A stretch of 36,129 bases of DNA from CABYIR01 sp038103905 (lineage in GTDB: Bacteria; Pseudomonadota; Alphaproteobacteria; Pelagibacterales; AG-422-B15). The position numbers were made by a program, and so were the translations under genes. The DNA is taken from positions 1-36,129 of the forward strand of contig JAYNZW010000012.1 in NCBI GenBank assembly GCA_038103905.1, written 5' to 3'. Positions within the stretch are counted from its first letter, which is position 1, and the number at the start of each line of letters is the position of its first letter. Under the pieces are notes generated by a model. The model was not told where the DNA came from. It saw nothing but the letters and a program-made list of their open reading frames with translations, and searched no databases. Of the stretch, positions 1 to 7,462 are shown one piece after another.

Positions 1-764
1 GCCCTCGTGTCTCCTAGTATAAGCGCATGACCAGGCAAAACATTCTCAGTTCCGACAGTAATAAATTCAGTGACAGAAACTACTCCATTGACTGCAGGAT
101 TTAACTTTCTTGAAACAATTGATTGTAAGGCTGTAATTATTTGAGTGCCAACAGTTATAGTGTCTACTCCCATGTGAGGAAGAGCTGAGTGTCCTCCCAC
201 ACCCTTTAATTCAATTCTAAATAGACTTTCACTTCCAGTTATTGTTCCTGCTCTTGTAGCAAATGTTCCAACTTCCATACCAGGTAAATTATGAAATGCA
301 TAGATTTCATCCATGGAAAACCTGTCAAACAAACCATCATCTATCATGGCTTGAGCGCCCTGCGTTTGTTCCTCATCGGGTTGAAAAATAAAATAAGCGG
401 TGCCGTCAAAATCTTCTTTTTCAGCTAAATGTTTTGCAGCGCCTAATGCCATAGTAACATGACCATCATGACCACAGGCGTGCATTTTGCCTTCAAATTT
501 AGATTTATAATCGAAAGTATTAATTTCATTAACTGGTAATGCATCCATATCAGCCCTAATGCCAATACTTCGATCTGACTTTCCTTTTTTTATAACACCA
601 ACCAGACCTGATTTTCCAATATTGTTGTGAACTTCGATATTTGAAGACTTCAACATTGCAGTAATTTTTTTTGATGTTTCTAAAACATCAAAATTTAGCT
701 CTGGATGCGAATGAAAATCACGCCTCCAATTTATCAAATCATTTTCTAAATAAGATGTTTTCAT
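1..764 (-). CDS. M20 family amidohydrolase (hippurate hydrolase-like), C-terminus cut off by window edge
   Basis: Open frame of 254 codons read from ATG at 764 and still open at position 1. It matches metal-dependent M20 amidohydrolases that remove N-acyl groups from amino acids or amides. Visible motifs are HACGHDGHV (residues about 96-103, metal-binding Cys97 and His99), QPDEE (about 129-132, catalytic Glu and metal Glu) and HNLPG (about 158-162). GGHSALPH of the dimerisation domain follows. The canonical QPAEE is QPDEE here. No signal peptide is visible, so it is probably cytoplasmic. It is divergent from the DUF1192 gene. The substrate cannot be told; hippurate, N-acyl amino acids or IAA conjugates are all possible. 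Family assignment is firm. The last third, including the final metal-ligand His, lies outside the window. Confidence 0.9.
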   Translation of the reverse strand, partial: MKTSYLENDLINWRRDFHSHPELNFDVLETSKKITAMLKSSNIEVHNNIGKSGLVGVIKKGKSDRSIGIRADMDALPVNEINTFDYKSKFEGKMHACGHDGHVTMALGAAKHLAEKEDFDGTAYFIFQPDEEQTQGAQAMIDDGLFDRFSMDEIYAFHNLPGMEVGTFATRAGTITGSESLFRIELKGVGGHSALPHMGVDTITVGTQIITALQSIVSRKLNPAVNGVVSVTEFITVGTENVLPGHALILGDTR

Positions 765-851
765 AATAAAAAATACTATAGATTTACTTTAAATAGAATA
801 ATTTTATTTCTTTCTTTTGGAATTTAATCATTTTTATAATAGCTTATTAGT

Positions 852-1028
852 ATGGATACAGATGATTTAGAGCCTATCAAAAAAATCAAAAAAATTGATT
901 TTGACGAATTAAGTATTGATGAGTTGCATGACTATATTCTTGAAATGGAAGAAGAAATCAAAAAGTGTCATGAATACATAAAAAGCAAACAAGGTGATAA
1001 ACTTAAGGCTGAGGAACTCTTTAAATAG
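852..1028 (+). CDS. DUF1192 family small protein
   Basis: Reading from ATG at 852 to TAG at 1028 gives a 58-residue acidic/basic helical protein that starts MDTDDLEPIKK and ends LKAEELFK. This is the pattern of DUF1192, a small alphaproteobacterial family: a charged N-terminus with DDLEP, then SIDELHDYILEMEEEI as a predicted coiled coil, then a tail ending in LFK. The function is unknown. Two bases separate it from the next gene, so the two are probably co-transcribed. The gene is short but the family signature is clear. Confidence 0.8.
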   Translation: MDTDDLEPIKKIKKIDFDELSIDELHDYILEMEEEIKKCHEYIKSKQGDKLKAEELFK

Positions 1029-1030
1029 AT

Positions 1031-1252
1031 ATGAAAAAATTCAGCGTATGGCCAGGCGTTCTCATTGTTTGCTTCGTAGCAATTACAATTTTGACAATAT
1101 TTCCATCAAAGCACAAACAGTGTATTGACCGGAATCGTATTGTTATTGAAAAACTTCAAGAAGCAAATGCTGATCGAGAAACAATCAAAAATAAAGGTTA
1201 TCAAATTGGTATTGGCTGCAGAGCTAACACTGACTTTAATTTAACAGAATAA
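1031..1252 (+). CDS. small single-pass membrane or exported protein, unknown
   Basis: 73 residues. There is one hydrophobic segment at about residues 8-24 after a short basic N-terminus (MKKFSVW), then a soluble tail with two Cys (about residues 31 and 63). It is either membrane-anchored with the tail outside or secreted by an uncleaved signal. The start lies two bases after the stop of the DUF1192 gene, which suggests coupling. I do not recognise the family. Confidence 0.6.
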   Translation: MKKFSVWPGVLIVCFVAITILTIFPSKHKQCIDRNRIVIEKLQEANADRETIKNKGYQIGIGCRANTDFNLTE

Positions 1253-1270
1253 ATAAATAAATTTTTTAAT

Positions 1271-1621
1271 TTATTCTCCCCAAGCTCCTGCAAATTCATA
1301 AACAATCGCAGGTGTATCGCCAACTACCATACCATCATGCCCTGGTTGAATAGAGTATGCATCTCCAGCATGATAAGTAGCCTCAGTACCATCATTATGG
1401 ATTGCTTTAACGCTTCCTTCTACAATGACACCAAGGTGTGTCGCCTGACAACTTTGTGTGCCAACAGTTGGCTTAACATCATCAGACCATTTCCATCCAG
1501 GTTGAAGTGTGAGCTTTAAAACTCTTTGACCTCCAACATTTACAGCTTCAATACGTGCATTATTAAAGTTTGTATTAACTTCATCTGCACTGCTAAAACT
1601 TTTGACTTCAATTGAGCTCAT
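1271..1621 (-). CDS. single-domain cupin protein
   Basis: 116 residues with the cupin barrel pattern. LTLQPGWKWSDDVKP is followed by CQATHLGVIVEGSVKAI (motif 1 region, about residues 58-74), then GTEATYHAGDAYSIQPGHDGMVVGD (motif 2 region). His61, His84 and His94 could be metal ligands. No signal peptide is seen. The protein ends 19 bases downstream of the preceding plus-strand gene and is convergent to it. The small cupin family covers isomerases, dioxygenases and sensors, so no reaction can be assigned. Confidence 0.75.
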   Translation of the reverse strand: MSSIEVKSFSSADEVNTNFNNARIEAVNVGGQRVLKLTLQPGWKWSDDVKPTVGTQSCQATHLGVIVEGSVKAIHNDGTEATYHAGDAYSIQPGHDGMVVGDTPAIVYEFAGAWGE

Positions 1622-1786
1622 AAAAAATGTCCCTTTCTTATTTCATTTTGAAATTATTATATTATCAACTTTAAAAAAAGAAATAATGAACTAATTAAAT
1701 GATAGTCATATGAGCAATTTTTATAGCTATTAATTATACCAAAAAAAATAGCCCTTCAGCTCATAAAATATTATAAATTAAGAGTT

Positions 1787-2623
1787 ATGACTGAGATTAC
1801 TGTCTATACGTATGCTGTCCCTATTATCATTGCTTTGATATTAGGAGAAACAATTTATTCCAATGCTAAAGGATTAAATTATTATAAATTAAATGACACT
1901 TTAGGGTCATATGGTCTATTGGCAGGTAATGTCGTAATCAGCCTTCTTACTAAAGGCTCATTTCTCTTGTTTAATATTTATCTCTATCAATTCAGACTTT
2001 TCACGATTAATGATCTTATGAATGTTTTTTTTGTAGTCGTACTAACATTTGTAGCTATAGATTTTATTTACTATTGGTTTCACCGATGCTCACATAGAAT
2101 TAAATTTCTTTGGGCAATGCATATGAATCATCACTCTAGTGAGGAAATGAATTTTGTTGTCTCTTTAAGACAAGCATGGTTTGCGCCGTTTGCCAAAGTA
2201 ATATTCTTTATGCCTTTGCCTCTTATTGGCTTTGATCCTTTGATTACTGTTGTTGTCGGAATTGCCTCAACATTCTGGGGCGTAATCGGTCATACTCAAT
2301 GGATTAATAAACTTGGGCCTTTTGAATATATATTTGTTACTCCTTCTCACCATCGTGTTCATCATGGTTCAAATGATCAATATATTGATAAAAACTTTGG
2401 AAATCTTTTGATCATATGGGATAAATTTTTTGGTACATTTGAACCTGAAAATGAAAAAGTTATTTATGGAATAAAAGAAAATGTCAAAACATTTAATCCA
2501 ATTAAAATTACTTTCATGCTTTGGATAAAGATGTATAAAGACTCTAAATCAGCAGTTGGATTTAAAGAAAAATTCTTAAGCTTCTTTGGAACTCTTGAAT
2601 GGAAACCTAAAAAACTACAATAA
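1787..2623 (+). CDS. sterol desaturase / fatty acid hydroxylase superfamily membrane protein
   Basis: 278 residues, integral membrane, di-iron oxygenase family. The three histidine clusters are all present: HRCSH (99-103), HMNHH (112-116) and HHRVHH (188-193), with an extra His in GHT (about 169). Hydrophobic segments lie at about 8-25, 45-65, 75-98 and 130-165. The family hydroxylates or desaturates lipids (sterols, fatty acids, carotenoids, ether lipids) using O2 and iron in the membrane. Eleven bases separate it from the SDR gene downstream, which begins with an AAGGAA ribosome site, so the pair is probably one operon acting on the same lipid. The substrate is not deducible. Confidence 0.9.
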   Translation: MTEITVYTYAVPIIIALILGETIYSNAKGLNYYKLNDTLGSYGLLAGNVVISLLTKGSFLLFNIYLYQFRLFTINDLMNVFFVVVLTFVAIDFIYYWFHRCSHRIKFLWAMHMNHHSSEEMNFVVSLRQAWFAPFAKVIFFMPLPLIGFDPLITVVVGIASTFWGVIGHTQWINKLGPFEYIFVTPSHHRVHHGSNDQYIDKNFGNLLIIWDKFFGTFEPENEKVIYGIKENVKTFNPIKITFMLWIKMYKDSKSAVGFKEKFLSFFGTLEWKPKKLQ

Positions 2624-2634
2624 GGAAAATTACT

Positions 2635-3498
2635 ATGACAAAATTAAAAGGAAAAACATTATTTATTACTGGTGCAACTAGGGGCATTGGATTTGCAATT
2701 GCTAAAAAAGCAGCAATGGATGGAGCAAATATTGTAATTGCTGCAAAAACAACTGAACCTCACCCTACTCTTCCTGGCACAATTTTTACTGCCGCAGATG
2801 AACTTAAAGAAGCTGGAGGAAATGCTATTGGAATTAAAACTGATATTCGATTTGAAGAGGAGGTTAATGCAGCGGTTGAACAAACAGTTTCAGAGTTTGG
2901 TGGCATTGATATATGTGTTAATAACGCCAGCGCTATCAGCCCGACTCCAACACTTCAAACGGATATGAAAAGATATGATTTAATGCATAATATTAATACT
3001 CGAGGTACTTTTTTAGTTTCAAAAACATGCATTCCACATCTTAAAAAAGCTCAGAACCCCCATATTTTAAATCTAGGACCACCATTGAATATGGAAGGCA
3101 ACTGGTTTGCTCCTCATGTAGCTTACACAATGGCTAAATATGGAATGAGCATGTGTACGTTAGGGATGTCTGAAGAATTAAAATCTTCAGGAATCGCTGT
3201 TAATTCATTATGGCCAAGAACAATGATTAATACTTCGGCTGTAACTAATATTCTTGCAAAAAGCATGGAGGATAAAGGGTTAAGTAAATGTCGAACCCCA
3301 GAAATTATGGGTGACGCTGCTTATATTATTTTAACCCAAGACTCAAAGAAGTTTACTGGAAATATGTGCGTTGATGATAGTACAATTATTAAATCAGGCA
3401 AAACTGATTTGAGTGAATACCTTGCGACTCCAGATGCGGAACCTTTTCCAGATTTCTTTGTGAATAAAGATGATGGAAATGATATTATTTTAGATTAA
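2635..3498 (+). CDS. short-chain dehydrogenase of the HSDL2 type, catalytic Ser replaced by Gly
   Basis: 287 residues, classical SDR fold closest in pattern to hydroxysteroid dehydrogenase-like protein 2. TGATRGIG (13-20) binds the nucleotide, NNAS is at 96-99 and NTRG at 121-124. YTMAKYGMSM carries the catalytic Tyr164 and Lys168, and the late stretch NSLWPRTMI is typical of HSDL2. In this family the catalytic Ser lies in a stretch like ILNLSPPLN; here it reads ILNLGPPLN, with GGA at 3076-3078, so the Ser is Gly148. NAD(P)H binding is likely kept but the classical tetrad is incomplete. It follows the fatty-acid-hydroxylase gene, with good spacing from AAGGAA. Its last bases overlap the end of the convergent membrane-protein gene. 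Confidence 0.88.
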   Translation: MTKLKGKTLFITGATRGIGFAIAKKAAMDGANIVIAAKTTEPHPTLPGTIFTAADELKEAGGNAIGIKTDIRFEEEVNAAVEQTVSEFGGIDICVNNASAISPTPTLQTDMKRYDLMHNINTRGTFLVSKTCIPHLKKAQNPHILNLGPPLNMEGNWFAPHVAYTMAKYGMSMCTLGMSEELKSSGIAVNSLWPRTMINTSAVTNILAKSMEDKGLSKCRTPEIMGDAAYIILTQDSKKFTGNMCVDDSTIIKSGKTDLSEYLATPDAEPFPDFFVNKDDGNDIILD

Positions 3499-4124
3499 GT
3501 TCCTTTGGTTTTTTTATAGAAATATATCATCATAAAATAATATATTGGTGTTGCGAGAACCCAGACGATTTGACCTTGAAACGAAACATCTCTTCCACTG
3601 ATTGAAAATAAGGTTGGATTAAACCAAGGTCCTAAAGGCATAAGCGGAGCCCACGATAGCCTTACATCGCCACCAACTTGATTGTAATACAAGACAATCT
3701 CAACCCATATATTTTGTAAAACAAACCATGAGAGTAAGATTATAAAAGCAGGAATAATAAATTTTTCAAAAGGTGTTTTTTTGTTTCTATAGATGAATGA
3801 TAAAATAATAATTCCAAACCAAACAATTGAGACATCGCCTAACGAATTCGTAAGCCAGTTTATTGAGCTTGGAATTGCACAACTTAATGCCTCTGATCTT
3901 CTCATGTTAACGTGTTGACCATCAAGAATCCCAAAATTAAGCCAGATCTCCCAACCAAACATTGCAATAAAGAATGATGAAACAATAGTATATGTGATCC
4001 ATTTTTTCATTTGTCCTTTTAAGGTCAAATATATGAATAAAATTATTGGCGAAATAGAAACTGTGTAAACAACTAAAACACGTTTCCATTCAATGTTATT
4101 TAACCCACAATCAAGTAACCACAT
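3495..4124 (-). CDS. multi-pass membrane protein, unknown
   Basis: 209 residues with about five or six hydrophobic segments (roughly 15-34, 41-60, 95-110, 118-138 and 178-200). A conserved-looking stretch, SWAPLMPLGPWFNPTLF, lies in the last loop. The C-terminus is basic (YKKTKGT). It resembles no transporter or enzyme family I can name. It ends by overlapping the SDR stop codon by four bases on the opposite strand. The next minus-strand gene upstream ends 16 bases away, so the two may form one transcript. Confidence 0.65.
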   Translation of the reverse strand: MWLLDCGLNNIEWKRVLVVYTVSISPIILFIYLTLKGQMKKWITYTIVSSFFIAMFGWEIWLNFGILDGQHVNMRRSEALSCAIPSSINWLTNSLGDVSIVWFGIIILSFIYRNKKTPFEKFIIPAFIILLSWFVLQNIWVEIVLYYNQVGGDVRLSWAPLMPLGPWFNPTLFSISGRDVSFQGQIVWVLATPIYYFMMIYFYKKTKGT

Positions 4125-4139
4125 AATTATTAGGTTAGA

Positions 4140-4487
4140 TTAATTTATTTTATCGAGATAGCACCCTTTTTTTCCATTGAAGATTGACTTTACTTTTCTA
4201 TCGCCAATTGAAACTGATACGGTAAAAATTTCAGCATCAATATCTACCTTCATTGCGTTTGCTGCGCCAGCTATATTAGGGTCTTCTAAAACTGGCTCCA
4301 TGAAGTTGTTCAATGTATTGCTGCATGTGCCTGGGTGTAATTCGGACACAAATATACATGTACAATAATGCTTTGAAACAGCTCCTATGAAAATACCAGT
4401 TTCATCGGCAAAACTATTGCTTAAAGGAAAAAATAATATCGATATTATTAAAAATAGAATATATTGTATTTTTTTAAACAAGCTCAT
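4140..4487 (-). CDS. secreted small cysteine protein resembling the N-terminal domain of NylB-like serine hydrolases
   Basis: 115 residues with a clear signal peptide (basic start, hydrophobic core at about 9-24, likely cut after NSFA). The mature part carries four Cys: HYCTCIFVSELHPGTC (three) and KKGCYLD near the end. The order C-x-FVSELH ... VDIDAEIFTVSVSIGDRKVKS ... G-x-GCYL is what I recall from the short domain in front of the catalytic domain of many proteobacterial serine hydrolases (CS-x-VFVSGR ... GLGCTL). Here that domain is a free-standing gene, divergent from just such a hydrolase, with the two ATGs one base apart. On the minus strand, TATAAT at 4500-4495 sits about 8 bases before the ATG, so a leaderless mRNA is possible. 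Domain homology is from memory and needs a profile search. Confidence 0.65.
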   Translation of the reverse strand: MSLFKKIQYILFLIISILFFPLSNSFADETGIFIGAVSKHYCTCIFVSELHPGTCSNTLNNFMEPVLEDPNIAGAANAMKVDIDAEIFTVSVSIGDRKVKSIFNGKKGCYLDKIN

Positions 4488-4488
4488 T

Positions 4489-5592
4489 ATGAATATTATA
4501 ATTTCATCATTACTAGTGTTTTTTTATTTAGTGGTCAACGTTTTAGCATTACCTCTTCAAAATAAACATGATCCAAGTGTTGCTTGGCCAACAGAAGAAT
4601 GGTCTGTCAATACTGATAATTTTCAGCCCAACTCAGCCTTTAATAACAAAATTAATGAGCTTTTTTCAGATGAGTCCTACGGAAGATTAGGGAAAACTAA
4701 CTCGCTTCTTATAGTGCAGAATGGTGAGATAGTTTTTGAAAAATATAATCAAGGAATAAATAAAGATACAAAACTTGTTTCATGGTCAATGGCAAAAAGT
4801 TACACCGCAGCAATAGCTGGATTGATGATTGATAAAGGCTTGATCTCTGATGTAAACGAGAAAAACTTATTGCCCAATTGGACAGATCTAAGAAAAGAAA
4901 TAACAATTGACCATCTCCTTAATATGAAGCCAGGATTAGAGTTTGTAGAAGAGTACACTATTGAAGGAAGATCAGATACTGCTGAAATGTTATTTGATGA
5001 AGGAATGTTAAACCAAGGTTATTTTGCATCGCACTATCCACTCATAAAACTTCCTGGAACTTTTTATAACTATTCAACTGGAACAACAAATATTTTAAGT
5101 CTTATAATGAAAAATAAGTTAAGTCATAATGGAATTGATTATTACGATTTTGTTGAGAAAAATTTGCTTATTCCACTTGGATTAAAAAATACTACCTTAG
5201 AATTTGATAAATCAGGCACATTCATTGGTGGCTCATCAGTTTACGCTTCAGCAAGAGATTATGCAAAATTTGGTTATTTATATTTAAGAGATGGAGTTTG
5301 GGATGGAAATCAAATAATTTCTAAAGATTGGGTTGATATGACACGCACACCATCAAAACATACATACAACTTATACAGCAACAAATTTTGGCATGTAAAT
5401 GAGTTTAGGGAGAATGCATTTAATTTTCCAACCGATACATATTATTGCGCTGGTTTTGGAGGTCAATATATCATGATCATTCCATCTAAAGACTTGATCA
5501 TGGTTAGGCTTGGGGAAACATACAATACTTCTACTAATACATTATTATCATTTTTAGGTGAGATTATTAAAGAAGTGCCTAATATACAATAA
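4489..5592 (+). CDS. exported serine hydrolase, class C beta-lactamase / NylB-like family
   Basis: 367 residues from ATG 4489. This start gives a proper signal peptide (MNIIISSLLVFFYLVVNVLA). An upstream in-frame ATG at 4387 would only add antisense of the neighbouring gene. Active-site motifs are SMAK (100-103, nucleophile Ser and Lys) and NYSTGTTN in the region of the second-motif Tyr. GFGGQYIMIIP fits the third conserved box near the C-terminus. The family includes 6-aminohexanoate-dimer hydrolase, esterases and DD-peptidases. The periplasmic substrate cannot be predicted. The N-terminal cysteine domain usual in this subgroup seems to be encoded by the divergent gene. The stop overlaps the ATG of the following cupin (TAATG), which implies translational coupling. 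Confidence 0.85.
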   Translation: MNIIISSLLVFFYLVVNVLALPLQNKHDPSVAWPTEEWSVNTDNFQPNSAFNNKINELFSDESYGRLGKTNSLLIVQNGEIVFEKYNQGINKDTKLVSWSMAKSYTAAIAGLMIDKGLISDVNEKNLLPNWTDLRKEITIDHLLNMKPGLEFVEEYTIEGRSDTAEMLFDEGMLNQGYFASHYPLIKLPGTFYNYSTGTTNILSLIMKNKLSHNGIDYYDFVEKNLLIPLGLKNTTLEFDKSGTFIGGSSVYASARDYAKFGYLYLRDGVWDGNQIISKDWVDMTRTPSKHTYNLYSNKFWHVNEFRENAFNFPTDTYYCAGFGGQYIMIIPSKDLIMVRLGETYNTSTNTLLSFLGEIIKEVPNIQ

Positions 5593-5990
5593 TGACTACG
5601 AGGAAGATTACTAATAAAGATAATCTTAACTTCAAGCCATTTGATAGATATGGCAAAATTATTCAGGGAATGTCGTGGCACAAAATTAGCTACAATGACG
5701 ATACGCATATAGGATCATATATTTCAAAACTTGAACCTGGCACCAAGACCATTCCTCACATACATACAAAAAATGAAGAGTTTTATATAATTGAAGGTGA
5801 GCTAATTGACTCAGACGGAACAATTTTTAAAAAAGGAGATTTTGTAAGTTTTGAACCTGGAAGTGAGCATAACTCTTATACTAAAACTGGATGCATGATT
5901 TTGACATTTATGAGTGGAAAAAATGAAATTATCTCAGATGATGAAGACCAAACTATTCCGTCATGTAAAACAAATCGATACGATGAATAA
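5592..5990 (+). CDS. cupin-domain protein
   Basis: 132 residues, conserved cupin barrel. GTKTIPHIHTKNEEFYIIEGEL (about residues 50-71) has the HxH...E metal-ligand pattern of motif 1. KKGDFVSFEPGSEHNSYTKTG (about 80-100) gives motif 2, with the final His ligand in SEHN. No signal peptide is seen, so it is cytoplasmic, unlike its exported partner. The ATG overlaps the serine hydrolase stop (TAATG at 5590-5594), so the two are translated together. The metal and reaction are unknown. It could be a sensor, an isomerase or a dioxygenase-type enzyme. Confidence 0.8.
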   Translation: MTTRKITNKDNLNFKPFDRYGKIIQGMSWHKISYNDDTHIGSYISKLEPGTKTIPHIHTKNEEFYIIEGELIDSDGTIFKKGDFVSFEPGSEHNSYTKTGCMILTFMSGKNEIISDDEDQTIPSCKTNRYDE

Positions 5991-6011
5991 ATTAGATATT
6001 AATTTAATAAA

Positions 6012-6179
6012 TTAATTATCTTCTTTTCTAAAAAAGGGAATTAAAAAAACTATACAAGCAACTAAGAAAAATACACTTCCAAACATTGCCCAAAAACTTC
6101 CAATACTAGATATACAGAATCCAATGGCGGATATTATAAAAAGTATCCAGCCTAATAAATTAATATGATTATTTTTCAT
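6012..6179 (-). CDS. small two-helix membrane protein, unknown
   Basis: Reading the minus strand from ATG at 6179 to TAA at 6012 gives 55 residues: MKNNHINLLGWILF..., two hydrophobic helices (about 8-26 and 30-50) and a charged tail RKEDN. It fills the 280-base gap between the cupin and the methyltransferase. The hydrophobic pattern and full use of the gap favour a real gene. No clear ribosome site is visible and I know no family, so confidence is moderate. Confidence 0.45.
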   Translation of the reverse strand: MKNNHINLLGWILFIISAIGFCISSIGSFWAMFGSVFFLVACIVFLIPFFRKEDN

Positions 6180-6270
6180 GATCTAAACTATTGTACAATA
6201 ATACTTTTTTATTTTTTATCATCAATTAATTATTGATTTAATTTTTTTCATTACCCGGTAAAATTTATCT

Positions 6271-7350
6271 ATGACAGACGTTAAATTTTTTGATAGCCGT
6301 CAGCGTTACCTACTTTTTGTTACTACGACAAATGAAAAAGCAATCATTGCTGAAAAATTATCAAGCCTTATTAAAGATTTAAATCCTGCTAAACCAGCAC
6401 TAAAAATATTTGACGCAGGTGTTGGCGATGGAGCTGTACTGATGAATGTATTAAGAATTTGCCATCAAAAATTTCCAACAATACCTTTTTATGTATCATG
6501 TAAAGATGTAAGTATGGAAGATGCAAGAATTACAATAGAAAAACTCGCTGACAGATTTGTAGAGCATCCAAATATGGTCTTTGTGATCTCTAACCTTCAT
6601 TACACAGAAGCCGGATATTTAAAGTCTAATAATCCAGATAAACAAAAAAAAATGAATTGGAATGAAATCTCTTTGGAGGGAGACTCTTCATTTGGATTTT
6701 ACGAACAATTAAGAAAGTTAGGACCTTTATTGAAAGAGAACTGGAGAGTAGAAGAAAATACAACTTATGAAACGCCATCAGCTGTAATAATTTATCGAAA
6801 AGATCATGAATATACGCTTGATCAAATTATTCCATCAAGAGATGAGTCCATAAATCAGTTTGATTTAGTAATTGTCTCACAGGCATATCGATCAAGGGCA
6901 TCAGCTGAGCAGAAAGTAAAAAGAGTTGTTAAACCAATGACAGATTTAATTGCCCCGAATGGAAAGCTTGCAATATTTCATTCTTTTGGAGCTGATCCAG
7001 GAATCAGAGCAATAAATGAATTATGGCCTGAAGAAAATCCTTTTCCAAACAGTGGTGTCGATATGATTAAATATTTAAAGACAAATTATGATATTCAAAA
7101 TTTAATATTTAAAGATCCAGAACTATTTCAATATAAGCTTAGATCACAACCAAATGAAATAAATTCTGGTATTGCAACATCTTTAGTTTTTTCTGCTTGG
7201 AATGCATGTACTTATGTAGGTCAAATAAGCGATGAAATGGTAAAAGAAAAAGAGTCCGATCAGAGTTACATAAAATGTATAGAAAATATAATTCGCGATA
7301 ATGATGGTCTTTGGTTTAATGATGAATTGTTGGTAATTGAGAGAAACTAA
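6271..7350 (+). CDS. class I SAM-dependent methyltransferase-like protein
   Basis: 359 residues. LKIFDAGVGDGAVL (about 44-57) is a good motif I for S-adenosylmethionine binding. The stretch PFYVSCKDVSMEDARI follows at the place of motif II. A later LAPNGKLAIFHSFG-type stretch (about 230) looks like motif IV/VI of a Rossmann methyltransferase. The N-terminal FFDSRQRYLLFVTTTNEK part and the 100-residue C-terminal part have no function I know. It is cytoplasmic. The stop overlaps the start of a 34-residue membrane peptide (TAATG). The substrate is unknown; the protein is longer than simple methyltransferases, so a specific small-molecule or lipid substrate is plausible. Confidence 0.75.
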   Translation: MTDVKFFDSRQRYLLFVTTTNEKAIIAEKLSSLIKDLNPAKPALKIFDAGVGDGAVLMNVLRICHQKFPTIPFYVSCKDVSMEDARITIEKLADRFVEHPNMVFVISNLHYTEAGYLKSNNPDKQKKMNWNEISLEGDSSFGFYEQLRKLGPLLKENWRVEENTTYETPSAVIIYRKDHEYTLDQIIPSRDESINQFDLVIVSQAYRSRASAEQKVKRVVKPMTDLIAPNGKLAIFHSFGADPGIRAINELWPEENPFPNSGVDMIKYLKTNYDIQNLIFKDPELFQYKLRSQPNEINSGIATSLVFSAWNACTYVGQISDEMVKEKESDQSYIKCIENIIRDNDGLWFNDELLVIERN

Positions 7351-7454
7351 TGCTTAAAAAAATATTAAATCTTGTAGGAGGTCAAGTAGCACTGGCATAT
7401 ATAATTGCTTTTCTGATTTTAGTAATTGCAATGATTTATGTTGGGTTTTTCTAA
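7350..7454 (+). CDS. 34-residue single-pass membrane peptide coupled to the methyltransferase
   Basis: ATG at 7350 shares its A with the TAA of the methyltransferase (TAATG), and the frame ends with TAA at 7454. The peptide MLKKILNLVGGQVALAYIIA... has a basic start and one long hydrophobic helix (about 12-33), ending GFF. An overlapping start codon and a clean transmembrane pattern support a real gene despite its length. It could anchor or regulate the upstream enzyme, which is inference only. Confidence 0.55.
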   Translation: MLKKILNLVGGQVALAYIIAFLILVIAMIYVGFF

Positions 7455-7462
7455 TTTCTCAA

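Noticed and set aside
4387..4488. N-terminal extension of the serine hydrolase from an upstream ATG
   Set aside because: The extra 34 codons are antisense to the divergent gene's signal peptide, and the signal peptide of the hydrolase begins cleanly at 4489.
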